From the NCBI RefSeq assembly GCF_017873185.1, contig NZ_JAGGJX010000006.1:1-64000 (forward strand): a DNA stretch of 64,000 nucleotides, given 5' to 3'. The position numbers were made by a program, and so were the translations under genes. The DNA is from Metaclostridioides mangenotii (GTDB taxonomy: Bacteria > Bacillota > Clostridia > Peptostreptococcales > Peptostreptococcaceae). The notes below the pieces were generated by a model. It was not told where the DNA came from. It saw nothing but the letters and a program-made list of their open reading frames with translations, and made no database searches. Shown one piece after another: positions 9,195 to 16,386 of the stretch. The stretch's first letter is position 1; every line of letters starts with the position of its first letter.

Positions 9195-9223
9195 TATATA
9201 TTCAATAATAAGGAGTTGAAAAT

Positions 9224-10072
9224 ATGAAATTTAATCCTCAGACCCATTTTACTAGTGGAGAATTTTCAATCTTATGCGGGGTAAGCAAACATACTCTTTT
9301 TCACTATGATGAAATAGGGGTCTTTTCACCAGATGTAGTGGATTCTAATGGGTATAGATATTATTCTGTAGTTCAGATAGAAGTTTTTCAGGTTATAAAG
9401 TTGCTAAAAAATTTAGGTATGCCTTTAAAGGAGATAAAAGCGTATTTAGACAGTAGAAGCCCGGAAAATTTAATTGAAGTTTTAAAAGAAAAGGAAGTAG
9501 AAATAGACAATAAGATAATTCAGCTTCAAAGTATAAAAGATATAGTTAGAGATAAAATAAATCTTACTCAAAAAGCATTGGATTTAGAAGGACGCTATTT
9601 GAATACAGTAGAAAACTATATAGAAATAGTTGAAATTGATGAAGAATACCTGATGCTAACGGAACTTTTAGGTGGTCAGGAACTTAAGAAAATATCGACA
9701 TCTCTATCTGCCCATATTAAAAACTGTGATAAATACGATATTAGGAGACCTTATTCTATAGGAGAGATATTTACAAGAGAATCTATCGAAAATGAAAAGT
9801 TTTATAATTACAAGTACTTTTACACAAAATTAAAACAAGGTGAAAACATTAAAGGAGCTTATAAAAAACAGAGTGGATCATATTTAATAGCATATCATAG
9901 CGATGGATTTGAAAACTCAATTAATACATATAAAAGCCTGATAAGTTATGCCGATAAAAATAAATTATGTTTAGATGAATACTTTTTTGAAGATATTCTC
10001 TTAGATGAATTATCTATAAAAAACTATGATGAATACTTTTTACAAATATCAATAAGAATAAAAAATAGATAA
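9224..10072 (+). CDS. MerR family transcriptional regulator
   Basis: The 282-residue protein begins with a winged helix of the MerR family: [29 protein letters not shown] and [32 protein letters not shown] (shown in parts), about residues 10-80. A long coiled-coil follows (about 85-125). The C-terminal 150 residues are a putative effector domain of the BmrR/GyrI type that I cannot assign to a ligand. The start ATG follows AAGGAGTTGAAAAT. It is divergent from the deiminase gene and most likely activates it through the 19-bp-spacer promoter between them. The inducer may be an arginine-derived or cationic compound (inference only). Confidence 0.9.
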   Translation: MKFNPQTHFTSGEFSILCGVSKHTLFHYDEIGVFSPDVVDSNGYRYYSVVQIEVFQVIKLLKNLGMPLKEIKAYLDSRSPENLIEVLKEKEVEIDNKIIQLQSIKDIVRDKINLTQKALDLEGRYLNTVENYIEIVEIDEEYLMLTELLGGQELKKISTSLSAHIKNCDKYDIRRPYSIGEIFTRESIENEKFYNYKYFYTKLKQGENIKGAYKKQSGSYLIAYHSDGFENSINTYKSLISYADKNKLCLDEYFFEDILLDELSIKNYDEYFLQISIRIKNR

Positions 10073-10128
10073 ATAAATAAAGAACATATAGATAAATAAA
10101 GGATAATGACTGAGACTGGATGCAATAT

Positions 10129-10164
10129 AAAAAACTGACTATCACGGTATATAGTCAGTTTTTT
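10129..10164. terminator. Bidirectional terminator between convergent genes
   Basis: AAAAAACTGACTAT pairs with ATAGTCAGTTTTTT. There is an A-run on one side and a T-run on the other, so it can end both the MerR gene (plus) and the glycosyltransferase gene (minus). Confidence 0.92.
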
Positions 10165-10189
10165 ATAATTAATTAATTTATTATTTATA

Positions 10190-11398
10190 TTATTTTGGTC
10201 TTGAAAGTATGTCTACAACCAAATTCGATATATTTTGTGATGAATTGGTTTTTCTTATAGATCTTATATTTGACTTCAATATTTCAAGTCGAGTTGGATC
10301 ATCTATAAGAACTTTCAAAAGTATAGATAAATTAAACTTTTTAGTAGGATGTAATGCAGCTCCACAATTCATTAGAAATTCTAAGTTTTCCTGTTCTTGG
10401 CCGGGTATATAGTAAGGAACTATCATCGGTACATCTTTTAAAAGAGCTTCTGTTGTTGTAAGACCTCCAGGTTTTGTGATTAGAACATCTATAGAAGCAA
10501 GGATATCATTCATTTTATTGGTATATCCAAGTACAACTACATCCTTGTTGTGCGGATGATTCAGCACTTTTTTTTCTATCTTTCCTTTTAAAGAATGATT
10601 TCTACCTGTTACAACTATAATTTGAAAATCCCTATCAATATCAAGTAGCTCTTCTAGGGTTTCTTTTATGTTACCAGCTCCAAAGCTTCCACCCATTAAG
10701 AGCACTGTAAGCTTATCAGAGGACAAGTTCATTTCTGAAAGGATATCCTTCTTATTTCCGTGAGTTAAAAAAGATTTTTCAACAGGAATACCGAAACTTC
10801 TTATTTTTTCGTGGTCGACACCTTCTTCAACAAGTAATTCTTCAACGTATTCATGCCCTACTATATAATAGTCAATTTCATTTTGTATCCATGTAGAATG
10901 AGTAGTATAATCTGTCAAAACTGAAATTAGTGGAGGAATATTTAGATTGTGAAAGTACTTATGAAAAGGCTCTAAATATTTATTTTCTTTGTTATTGTGT
11001 ATGGCTATATTTTTTTTAAGCATACTTAAAGCTATCATTGGAAAAGGATGTGTTCCTATAATTATGTCAGGATTGTAGTCTTTAAGTAAGTTTATAAACT
11101 TTTTAGCCATAAATGAAGTAATAGGGTTGTCTTTAAATTCATTTTTGGAAATAAAACTGTTTTCCGAAATGCGATAAACACTTCCATAAGCTTTTGGTGT
11201 ATAAAGAGCAGATTTTTCATAGCCTTGAGATATGATTTTGTCCATTGTGTTGTTTACAAGTTTAAGGCTATCTATAATTTCACATTCTATTTTTATACCG
11301 TCTATTTCCTTAATGGTTAATTCTTCTTTTATAGCTTTAGCAGCTCTATTATGACCTCCTCCAGTTGAGGCTGACATAATAAGTACTTTTTTTACCAT
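10190..11398 (-). CDS. Glycolipid glycosyltransferase (MGDG synthase / UgtP-like)
   Basis: Peripheral membrane GT-B enzyme of the MurG-like GT28 family, related to B. subtilis UgtP and plant MGDG synthase, which transfer sugar from UDP-sugar to diacylglycerol. The 402 residues start with the family Gly-rich loop (SASTGGGHNRAAKAI, about 9-23). The MGDG-type N-domain contains IIGTHPFPMIALSML, and the C-domain has the nucleotide-sugar site GGSFGAG and ITKPGGLTTTEALLKDVPMI. The start ATG follows GGGAGGATTTTATT. It stands alone on the minus strand. The exact acceptor and sugar cannot be read from the sequence. Confidence 0.88.
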   Translation of the reverse strand: MVKKVLIMSASTGGGHNRAAKAIKEELTIKEIDGIKIECEIIDSLKLVNNTMDKIISQGYEKSALYTPKAYGSVYRISENSFISKNEFKDNPITSFMAKKFINLLKDYNPDIIIGTHPFPMIALSMLKKNIAIHNNKENKYLEPFHKYFHNLNIPPLISVLTDYTTHSTWIQNEIDYYIVGHEYVEELLVEEGVDHEKIRSFGIPVEKSFLTHGNKKDILSEMNLSSDKLTVLLMGGSFGAGNIKETLEELLDIDRDFQIIVVTGRNHSLKGKIEKKVLNHPHNKDVVVLGYTNKMNDILASIDVLITKPGGLTTTEALLKDVPMIVPYYIPGQEQENLEFLMNCGAALHPTKKFNLSILLKVLIDDPTRLEILKSNIRSIRKTNSSQNISNLVVDILSRPK

Positions 11399-11713
11399 AA
11401 TAAAATCCTCCCAGGTATTATAATTTATAGTTAATATAAATTGTGATATAGCTAAGTAATTTATGTTTTATTACTAATAATCTATTATATTACTATAAAA
11501 ATTACAAGTTTAGTAAAAAAATAAAAATATTTTATGTAAAAATAGTATATAATATAAATAGTATGTAAATAAGTAAATTAGAGAGCAAAAAAATTTATAA
11601 TTAATAGTGTAGAAAAAGTATTGACAATTAAAATTATAAATGATAATATAATACGTGTTCTGAATCTAAGAGATATACTCTATATTGCTTCAGGAAATGT
11701 GTGGTATTTTTAT
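11399..11713. other. Intergenic region before the tRNA cluster
   Basis: AT-rich spacer of 315 bp holding the divergent promoter regions of the glycosyltransferase gene and the tRNA cluster. No coding sequence of its own was seen. Confidence 0.7.
11621..11652 (+). promoter_or_regulatory. Probable promoter of the tRNA cluster
   Basis: Perfect -35 TTGACA (11621-11626), a 17-bp spacer, then TAATAT (11644-11649) overlapping TATAAT (11647-11652). The same TTGAC/TAATATAAT arrangement recurs before rplJ. Confidence 0.65.
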
Positions 11714-11788
11714 TCCAAGGTAGCTCAACGGTGGAGCACTCGGCTGTTAACCGATAGGCTGAGGGTTCGAGTCCCTCCCTTGGAGCCA
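11714..11788 (+). tRNA. tRNA-Asn (GTT), block 1
   Basis: Acceptor TCCAAGG/CCTTGGA, anticodon GTT, encoded CCA. First gene of the 42-tRNA cluster. Confidence 0.97.
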
Positions 11789-11794
11789 TAAAAA

Positions 11795-11880
11795 GCCGAA
11801 GTGGCGGAATTGGCAGACGCACAGGACTTAAAATCCTGCGGGACTTACCTCTCGTACCGGTTCGATTCCGGTCTTCGGCA
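11795..11880 (+). tRNA. tRNA-Leu (TAA), block 1 only
   Basis: Acceptor GCCGAAG/CTTCGGC, anticodon loop CTTAAAA, long variable arm. The 3' CCA is not encoded: the discriminator A is followed by TTT, so CCA must be added by the nucleotidyltransferase. It has no counterpart in block 2. Confidence 0.95.
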
Positions 11881-11903
11881 TTTAATACCAAACAAACTAA
11901 TAT

Positions 11904-11979
11904 CGCGGGGTGGAGCAGTTGGCAGCTCGTTGGGCTCATAACCCAAAGGTCGTAGGTTCGAGTCCTGCCCCCGCAACCA
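11904..11979 (+). tRNA. Initiator tRNA-fMet (CAT), block 1
   Basis: The acceptor CGCGGGG has the C1-A72 mismatch against CCCCGCA that marks initiator tRNA. Anticodon CAT, GGG-type anticodon stem (TGGGCTCATAACCCA), encoded CCA. Confidence 0.97.
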
Positions 11980-11989
11980 TTAAAACAAA

Positions 11990-12064
11990 GGCCCGTTGGT
12001 CAAGCGGTCAAGACACCGCCCTTTCACGGCGGTAACAGGGGTTCGATTCCCCTACGGGTCACCA
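11990..12064 (+). tRNA. tRNA-Glu (TTC), block 1
   Basis: Acceptor GGCCCGT/ACGGGTC, anticodon loop CTTTCAC (TTC), encoded CCA. Confidence 0.97.
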
Positions 12065-12073
12065 ATTAAATAT

Positions 12074-12147
12074 GCGGGTGTAGCTCAATGGTAGAGTTCT
12101 GGCCTTCCAAGCCAGCTGTGAGGGTTCGATCCCCTTCACCCGCTCCA
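12074..12147 (+). tRNA. tRNA-Gly (TCC), block 1
   Basis: Acceptor GCGGGTG/CACCCGC, anticodon loop CTTCCAA (TCC), encoded CCA. Confidence 0.97.
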
Positions 12148-12156
12148 GAAAATCGT

Positions 12157-12232
12157 GGGATTATAGCTCAGCTGGGAGAGCACCTGCCTTACAAGCAGGG
12201 GGTCACAGGTTCGAGCCCTGTTAATCCCACCA
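12157..12232 (+). tRNA. tRNA-Val (TAC), block 1
   Basis: Acceptor GGGATTA/TAATCCC, anticodon TAC, encoded CCA. The identical gene recurs at 13868 and 15492. Confidence 0.97.
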
Positions 12233-12237
12233 TTTGC

Positions 12238-12314
12238 GGCCTGGTAGTTCAGTTGGTTAGAATGCCAGCCTGTCACGCTGGAGGTCGAGGGTTCGAACCC
12301 CTTCCAGGTCGCCA
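12238..12314 (+). tRNA. tRNA-Asp (GTC), block 1
   Basis: Acceptor GGCCTGG/CCAGGTC, anticodon GTC, encoded CCA. Confidence 0.97.
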
Positions 12315-12361
12315 AACTAATTTTATTAACTAAATAATATGAATAGCATTTTAATTTTTGT

Positions 12362-12436
12362 GCTGGTGTGGCTCAACGGTAGAGCAGCTGACTTGTAATC
12401 AGCAGGTTGTAGGTTCGATTCCTATCACCAGCTCCA
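12362..12436 (+). tRNA. tRNA-Thr (TGT), block 1
   Basis: Acceptor GCTGGTG/CACCAGC, anticodon TGT, encoded CCA. It is preceded by a 47-bp spacer that is enlarged in block 2. Confidence 0.97.
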
Positions 12437-12445
12437 CAAAAACAT

Positions 12446-12531
12446 GGAGGATTTCCCGAGTTGGCCAAAGGGGGCAGACTGTAAATCTGTTAGCTTCGCT
12501 TTCGGTGGTTCGAATCCACCATCCTCCACCA
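12446..12531 (+). tRNA. tRNA-Tyr (GTA), block 1
   Basis: Acceptor GGAGGAT/ATCCTCC, anticodon GTA (ACTGTAAAT), long variable arm of bacterial tRNA-Tyr, encoded CCA. Confidence 0.97.
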
Positions 12532-12544
12532 GAATAAATAAGAT

Positions 12545-12628
12545 GCGGATGTGGCGGAATTGGCAGACGCACTAGACTTAGGATCTAGCGCCTTTGGCGT
12601 GGGGGTTCGACTCCCTTCATCCGCACCA
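12545..12628 (+). tRNA. tRNA-Leu (TAG), block 1
   Basis: Acceptor GCGGATG/CATCCGC, anticodon loop CTTAGGA, class II variable arm, encoded CCA. Confidence 0.97.
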
Positions 12629-12650
12629 TTTTATTTATAAAACTTTTTTT

Positions 12651-12727
<77 letters not shown>

Positions 12728-12734
12728 AAAACAA

Positions 12735-12810
12735 AGGGGATTCGCCAAGTCGGTAAGGCACAGCACTTTGACTGCTGCATGCGTAGGTTCGAGTCCTGCA
12801 TCCCCTGCCA
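12735..12810 (+). tRNA. tRNA-Gln (TTG), block 1
   Basis: Acceptor AGGGGAT/ATCCCCT, anticodon loop CTTTGAC (TTG), encoded CCA. Confidence 0.96.
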
Positions 12811-12822
12811 GTTTTATACTAA

Positions 12823-12898
12823 GGTCTATTAGCTCAGTCGGTAGAGCACCTGACTTTTAATCAGGGTGTCCCGCGTTCGAGTCGCGGATAGATCACCA
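12823..12898 (+). tRNA. tRNA-Lys (TTT), block 1 first copy
   Basis: Acceptor GGTCTAT/ATAGATC, anticodon TTT, T-stem CCGCG/CGCGG, encoded CCA. The identical gene is at 13357. Confidence 0.97.
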
Positions 12899-12900
12899 AT

Positions 12901-13065
<165 letters not shown>

Positions 13066-13069
13066 GTGT

Positions 13070-13146
13070 GGCGGTATAGCTTAGTTGGCTAGAGCGTTCG
13101 GTTCATACCCGAAAGGTCACAGGTTCGACTCCTGTTACCGCTACCA
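13070..13146 (+). tRNA. Elongator tRNA-Met (CAT), block 1
   Basis: Acceptor GGCGGTA/TACCGCT, anticodon CAT in GTTCATACC, encoded CCA. Its sequence resembles Firmicutes elongator tRNA-Met. Confidence 0.92.
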
Positions 13147-13154
13147 ATAAATGT

Positions 13155-13231
13155 GGACCATTAGCTCAGTTGGTTAGAGCGCCCGGCTCATAACCGGTAG
13201 GTCTGGGGTTCGAGTCCCTGATGGTCCACCA
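13155..13231 (+). tRNA. tRNA-Ile2 (CAT, lysidine-modified), block 1
   Basis: Acceptor GGACCAT/ATGGTCC with a CAT anticodon. Body features (GGACC-TTAGCTCAG, GGCTCATAACC) match minor tRNA-Ile2, whose C34 TilS converts to lysidine to read ATA. The assignment from the body sequence is an inference; a tRNA-Met annotation is the alternative. Confidence 0.8.
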
Positions 13232-13260
13232 CATTTAAATTGATAAATTAATTTTTTTAT

Positions 13261-13338
<78 letters not shown>

Positions 13339-13356
13339 TAAAGAAAACGAAGACAT

Positions 13357-13432
13357 GGTCTATTAGCTCAGTCGGTAGAGCACCTGACTTTTAATCAGGG
13401 TGTCCCGCGTTCGAGTCGCGGATAGATCACCA
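13357..13432 (+). tRNA. tRNA-Lys (TTT), block 1 second copy
   Basis: Identical to the gene at 12823-12898. Its position between His and Cys is taken by tRNA-Lys(CTT) in block 2. Confidence 0.97.
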
Positions 13433-13438
13433 AGAGGT

Positions 13439-13512
13439 GGCGACATAGCCAAGTGGTAAGGCAGTGGACTGCAACTCCTTGATCCTCAGTTCAAATCTGG
13501 GTGTCGCCTCCA
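13439..13512 (+). tRNA. tRNA-Cys (GCA), block 1
   Basis: Acceptor GGCGACA/TGTCGCC, anticodon GCA, encoded CCA. The T-loop has TTCAAAT where block 2 has TTCGAAT. Last gene of block 1. Confidence 0.97.
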
Positions 13513-13522
13513 ATTTATTTAT

Positions 13523-13597
13523 TCCAAGGTAGCTCAACGGTGGAGCACTCGGCTGTTAACCGATAGGCTGAGGGTTCGAGTCCCTCCCTTGGAGCCA
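13523..13597 (+). tRNA. tRNA-Asn (GTT), block 2
   Basis: Same sequence as 11714-11788. First gene of the second tRNA block. Confidence 0.97.
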
Positions 13598-13616
13598 TAA
13601 AAACTATAACAAATAT

Positions 13617-13692
13617 CGCGGGGTGGAGCAGTTGGCAGCTCGTTGGGCTCATAACCCAAAGGTCGTAGGTTCGAGTCCTGCCCCCGCAACCA
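13617..13692 (+). tRNA. Initiator tRNA-fMet (CAT), block 2
   Basis: Same as 11904-11979, with the C1-A72 mismatch. It directly follows tRNA-Asn because the Leu(TAA) gene is absent here. Confidence 0.97.
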
Positions 13693-13702
13693 TTAAAACA
13701 AA

Positions 13703-13777
13703 GGCCCGTTGGTCAAGCGGTCAAGACACCGCCCTTTCACGGCGGTAACAGGGGTTCGATTCCCCTACGGGTCACCA
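13703..13777 (+). tRNA. tRNA-Glu (TTC), block 2
   Basis: Same as 11990-12064. Confidence 0.97.
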
Positions 13778-13786
13778 ATTAAATAT

Positions 13787-13860
13787 GCGGGTGTAGCTCA
13801 ATGGTAGAGTTCTGGCCTTCCAAGCCAGCTGTGAGGGTTCGATCCCCTTCACCCGCTCCA
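13787..13860 (+). tRNA. tRNA-Gly (TCC), block 2
   Basis: Same as 12074-12147. Confidence 0.97.
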
Positions 13861-13867
13861 AAATCGT

Positions 13868-13943
13868 GGGATTATAGCTCAGCTGGGAGAGCACCTGCCT
13901 TACAAGCAGGGGGTCACAGGTTCGAGCCCTGTTAATCCCACCA
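13868..13943 (+). tRNA. tRNA-Val (TAC), block 2 first copy
   Basis: Same as 12157-12232. Confidence 0.97.
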
Positions 13944-13948
13944 TTTGC

Positions 13949-14025
13949 GGCCTGGTAGTTCAGTTGGTTAGAATGCCAGCCTGTCACGCTGGAGGTCGAG
14001 GGTTCGAACCCCTTCCAGGTCGCCA
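13949..14025 (+). tRNA. tRNA-Asp (GTC), block 2
   Basis: Same as 12238-12314. Confidence 0.97.
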
Positions 14026-14027
14026 AA

Positions 14028-14118
14028 CTAAATTATATGATATTAAATTATATAATCATTTTTGCTATGGCACTATTAGTATAATTAAAACTAAAATGTC
14101 ATATAATTAAATTAACTA
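14028..14118. repeat. AT-rich insertion with inverted ends in the block 2 Asp-Thr spacer
   Basis: The block 1 spacer between tRNA-Asp and tRNA-Thr is 47 bp; the block 2 spacer is about 127 bp but keeps the same ends. The extra roughly 80 bp is bounded by TAAATTATATGATATT near 14029 and its near inverse (ATGTCATATAATTAAATT) near 14096-14113. It has no ORF. It may be a small mobile hairpin element or a remnant. Confidence 0.55.
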
Positions 14119-14152
14119 ACTAAATAATATGAATAGCATTTTAAATTTTTGT

Positions 14153-14227
14153 GCTGGTGTGGCTCAATGGTAGAGCAGCTGACTTGTAATCAGCAGGTTG
14201 TAGGTTCGATTCCTATCACCAGCTCCA
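14153..14227 (+). tRNA. tRNA-Thr (TGT), block 2
   Basis: Same as 12362-12436 except one base in the D-loop (CAATGG against CAACGG). Confidence 0.97.
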
Positions 14228-14236
14228 CAAAAACAT

Positions 14237-14322
14237 GGAGGATTTCCCGAGTTGGCCAAAGGGGGCAGACTGTAAATCTGTTAGCTTCGCTTTCGGTGGT
14301 TCGAATCCACCATCCTCCACCA
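14237..14322 (+). tRNA. tRNA-Tyr (GTA), block 2
   Basis: Same as 12446-12531. Confidence 0.97.
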
Positions 14323-14335
14323 GAATAAATAAGAT

Positions 14336-14419
14336 GCGGATGTGGCGGAATTGGCAGACGCACTAGACTTAGGATCTAGCGCCTTTGGCGTGGGGGTTCG
14401 ACTCCCTTCATCCGCACCA
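14336..14419 (+). tRNA. tRNA-Leu (TAG), block 2
   Basis: Same as 12545-12628. Confidence 0.97.
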
Positions 14420-14432
14420 TTTTATTTATTTC

Positions 14433-14507
14433 GCGGGAATAGTTCAGTGGTAGAGCGCGACCTTGCCAAGGTCGATGTCGCGAGTTCGAATCTCGTTTCC
14501 CGCTCCA
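14433..14507 (+). tRNA. tRNA-Gly (GCC), block 2 only
   Basis: Acceptor GCGGGAA/TTCCCGC, anticodon loop TTGCCAA (GCC), encoded CCA. No counterpart in block 1. Confidence 0.97.
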
Positions 14508-14518
14508 TATCACAATGT

Positions 14519-14595
<77 letters not shown>

Positions 14596-14606
14596 TTTAA
14601 ATAAAT

Positions 14607-14682
14607 AGGGGATTCGCCAAGTCGGTAAGGCACAGCACTTTGACTGCTGCATGCGTAGGTTCGAGTCCTGCATCCCCTGCCA
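14607..14682 (+). tRNA. tRNA-Gln (TTG), block 2
   Basis: Same as 12735-12810. The block 1 Lys(TTT) that follows there is absent here. Confidence 0.96.
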
Positions 14683-14691
14683 GTTAAATAC

Positions 14692-14782
<91 letters not shown>

Positions 14783-14858
14783 GCCCAAATAGCTCAGTCG
14801 GTAGAGCAGGGGATTGAAAATCCCCGTGTCGGTGGTTCGATTCCGCCTTTGGGCACCA
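14783..14858 (+). tRNA. tRNA-Phe (GAA), block 2
   Basis: Same as 12990-13065. Confidence 0.97.
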
Positions 14859-14862
14859 GTGT

Positions 14863-14939
14863 GGCGGTATAGCTTAGTTGGCTAGAGCGTTCGGTTCATA
14901 CCCGAAAGGTCACAGGTTCGACTCCTGTTACCGCTACCA
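14863..14939 (+). tRNA. Elongator tRNA-Met (CAT), block 2
   Basis: Same as 13070-13146. Confidence 0.92.
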
Positions 14940-14947
14940 ATAAATGT

Positions 14948-15024
14948 GGACCATTAGCTCAGTTGGTTAGAGCGCCCGGCTCATAACCGGTAGGTCTGGG
15001 GTTCGAGTCCCTGATGGTCCACCA
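14948..15024 (+). tRNA. tRNA-Ile2 (CAT), block 2
   Basis: Same as 13155-13231; the assignment to Ile2 rests on the same body-sequence argument. Confidence 0.8.
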
Positions 15025-15039
15025 CATTTAAGTTATTTT

Positions 15040-15116
15040 CGAGGTGTAGCGCAGTTTGGTAGCGCACATGGTTTGGGACCATGGGGCCGGGGGTTCGAGT
15101 CCCTTCACCTCGACCA
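15040..15116 (+). tRNA. tRNA-Pro (TGG), block 2 only
   Basis: Acceptor CGAGGTG/CACCTCG, anticodon loop TTTGGGA (TGG), encoded CCA. It is a suitable ligand for the proS T-box at 35640. Confidence 0.97.
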
Positions 15117-15121
15117 ATAGT

Positions 15122-15199
<78 letters not shown>

Positions 15200-15205
15200 A
15201 AATAA

Positions 15206-15281
15206 GGTCTATTAGCTCAGCTGGTAGAGCACCTGACTCTTAATCAGGGTGTCTCGAGTTCGATCCTCGGATAGATCACCA
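15206..15281 (+). tRNA. tRNA-Lys (CTT), block 2 only
   Basis: Very close to tRNA-Lys(TTT) but with anticodon CTT, a D-loop change and a T-stem of TCGAG/CTCGG. It occupies the place of tRNA-Lys(TTT) in block 1. Confidence 0.96.
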
Positions 15282-15305
15282 GATTAATTGTAATTTTTAT
15301 AAGGC

Positions 15306-15379
15306 GGCGACATAGCCAAGTGGTAAGGCAGTGGACTGCAACTCCTTGATCCTCAGTTCGAATCTGGGTGTCGCCTCCA
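15306..15379 (+). tRNA. tRNA-Cys (GCA), block 2
   Basis: As 13439-13512 with the usual TTCGAAT T-loop. Confidence 0.97.
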
Positions 15380-15384
15380 ATATT

Positions 15385-15461
15385 GCGCCCATAGCTCAAC
15401 TGGATAGAGTGTCTGACTACGAATCAGAAGGTTAGGGGTTCGAGTCCCTTTGGGCGCACCA
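15385..15461 (+). tRNA. tRNA-Arg (ACG), block 2 only
   Basis: Acceptor GCGCCCA/TGGGCGC, anticodon ACG, encoded CCA. A34 is the expected TadA substrate (inosine), and tadA is at 3711. Confidence 0.97.
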
Positions 15462-15491
15462 TATAAGTTTATATAAGAGACTACTTAGTAA

Positions 15492-15567
15492 GGGATTATA
15501 GCTCAGCTGGGAGAGCACCTGCCTTACAAGCAGGGGGTCACAGGTTCGAGCCCTGTTAATCCCACCA
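15492..15567 (+). tRNA. tRNA-Val (TAC), block 2 second copy
   Basis: Third copy of this tRNA in the window and the last gene of the cluster, followed directly by a terminator. Confidence 0.97.
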
Positions 15568-15570
15568 TTT

Positions 15571-15606
15571 CATCCTCTAGTGAATATTTGCTAGAGGATT
15601 TTGTTT
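15571..15606 (+). terminator. Terminator of the tRNA cluster
   Basis: ATCCTCTAG pairs with CTAGAGGAT around a 10-base loop, followed by TTTTG. Confidence 0.88.
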
Positions 15607-15729
15607 TATTCAATATTATTAAAACAGGGAATATAGTAGAGAAATATTGTAGAAATTAAATAAAAAAATCAGTACGACAATTAAATTATATTAGAAAGAA
15701 AATAGAGATATTTTTAGGAGGAAGTAACT

Positions 15730-16158
15730 TTGTATATTATTATAGGGATGGATATAGTGGACAGTGAAGAGTTAAAGTCTAGTATAAATGAAAACAGTGT
15801 ATTTGAAGTAGAAACAGATTTATCTAAAGCATCTAAAAGAGAAGATGTTCTTGCATACAAACTTAAAGTAGACATAGATGAGTTAGACAAGATTTTAGAT
15901 AAAGAAGGAAAGTTTAGTAAAGATGAACTAAAAGGAATGGATGAAGAGGAAAAGTTCGAGATTTATATGAATTTAAGTGAAAATATTATTTTAAGCATAG
16001 AAAAATTAATGCCTAAATACACAATAATGAAATATAGATCGTATAAATTTGATTTATCAGAAAATTGCATTAAAATAGTAGTTGCGATATCGCATACAGA
16101 CTTAGGTTTAATCAAGCTTACAGATGTTTTGAAAAGATTGCTATCACAAGTAGATTAA
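15730..16158 (+). CDS. Hypothetical protein upstream of pyc (142 aa, TTG start)
   Basis: I do not recognise a family. The product is soluble, with no signal peptide or membrane segment, and is acidic and Lys-rich in the middle (KLKVDIDELDKILDKEGKFSKDELKG, in parts). The final 50 residues look like an alpha/beta fold (YTIMKYRSYKFDLSENCIKIVVAISHTDLGLIKLTDVLKRLL, in parts). The TTG start at 15730 is supported by TAGGAGGAAGTAAC 7 bases before it; the in-frame ATG at 15748 lacks such a site. It lies alone between the tRNA cluster and pyc, on the same strand, with a 228-bp gap to pyc. Confidence 0.75.
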   Translation: MYIIIGMDIVDSEELKSSINENSVFEVETDLSKASKREDVLAYKLKVDIDELDKILDKEGKFSKDELKGMDEEEKFEIYMNLSENIILSIEKLMPKYTIMKYRSYKFDLSENCIKIVVAISHTDLGLIKLTDVLKRLLSQVD

Positions 16159-16386
16159 AAAGAAGAAATTTATATATAAAATGATTCATATTTAGTATAA
16201 ACTATACTTTATGGTAAAAATAACCCTTAAAAAATGATTGGTAAAATCGAATATTACATATGGAAAATTACTTCTTTATACGTATTTGTCTTATTAATTA
16301 AGGAACTTGCGAAAAAGTATTCAAAAATAAAGTAATTTAGTCTATACTCTTTATATTATATATTTTTAAAAGGAGAAGAATGCCAT

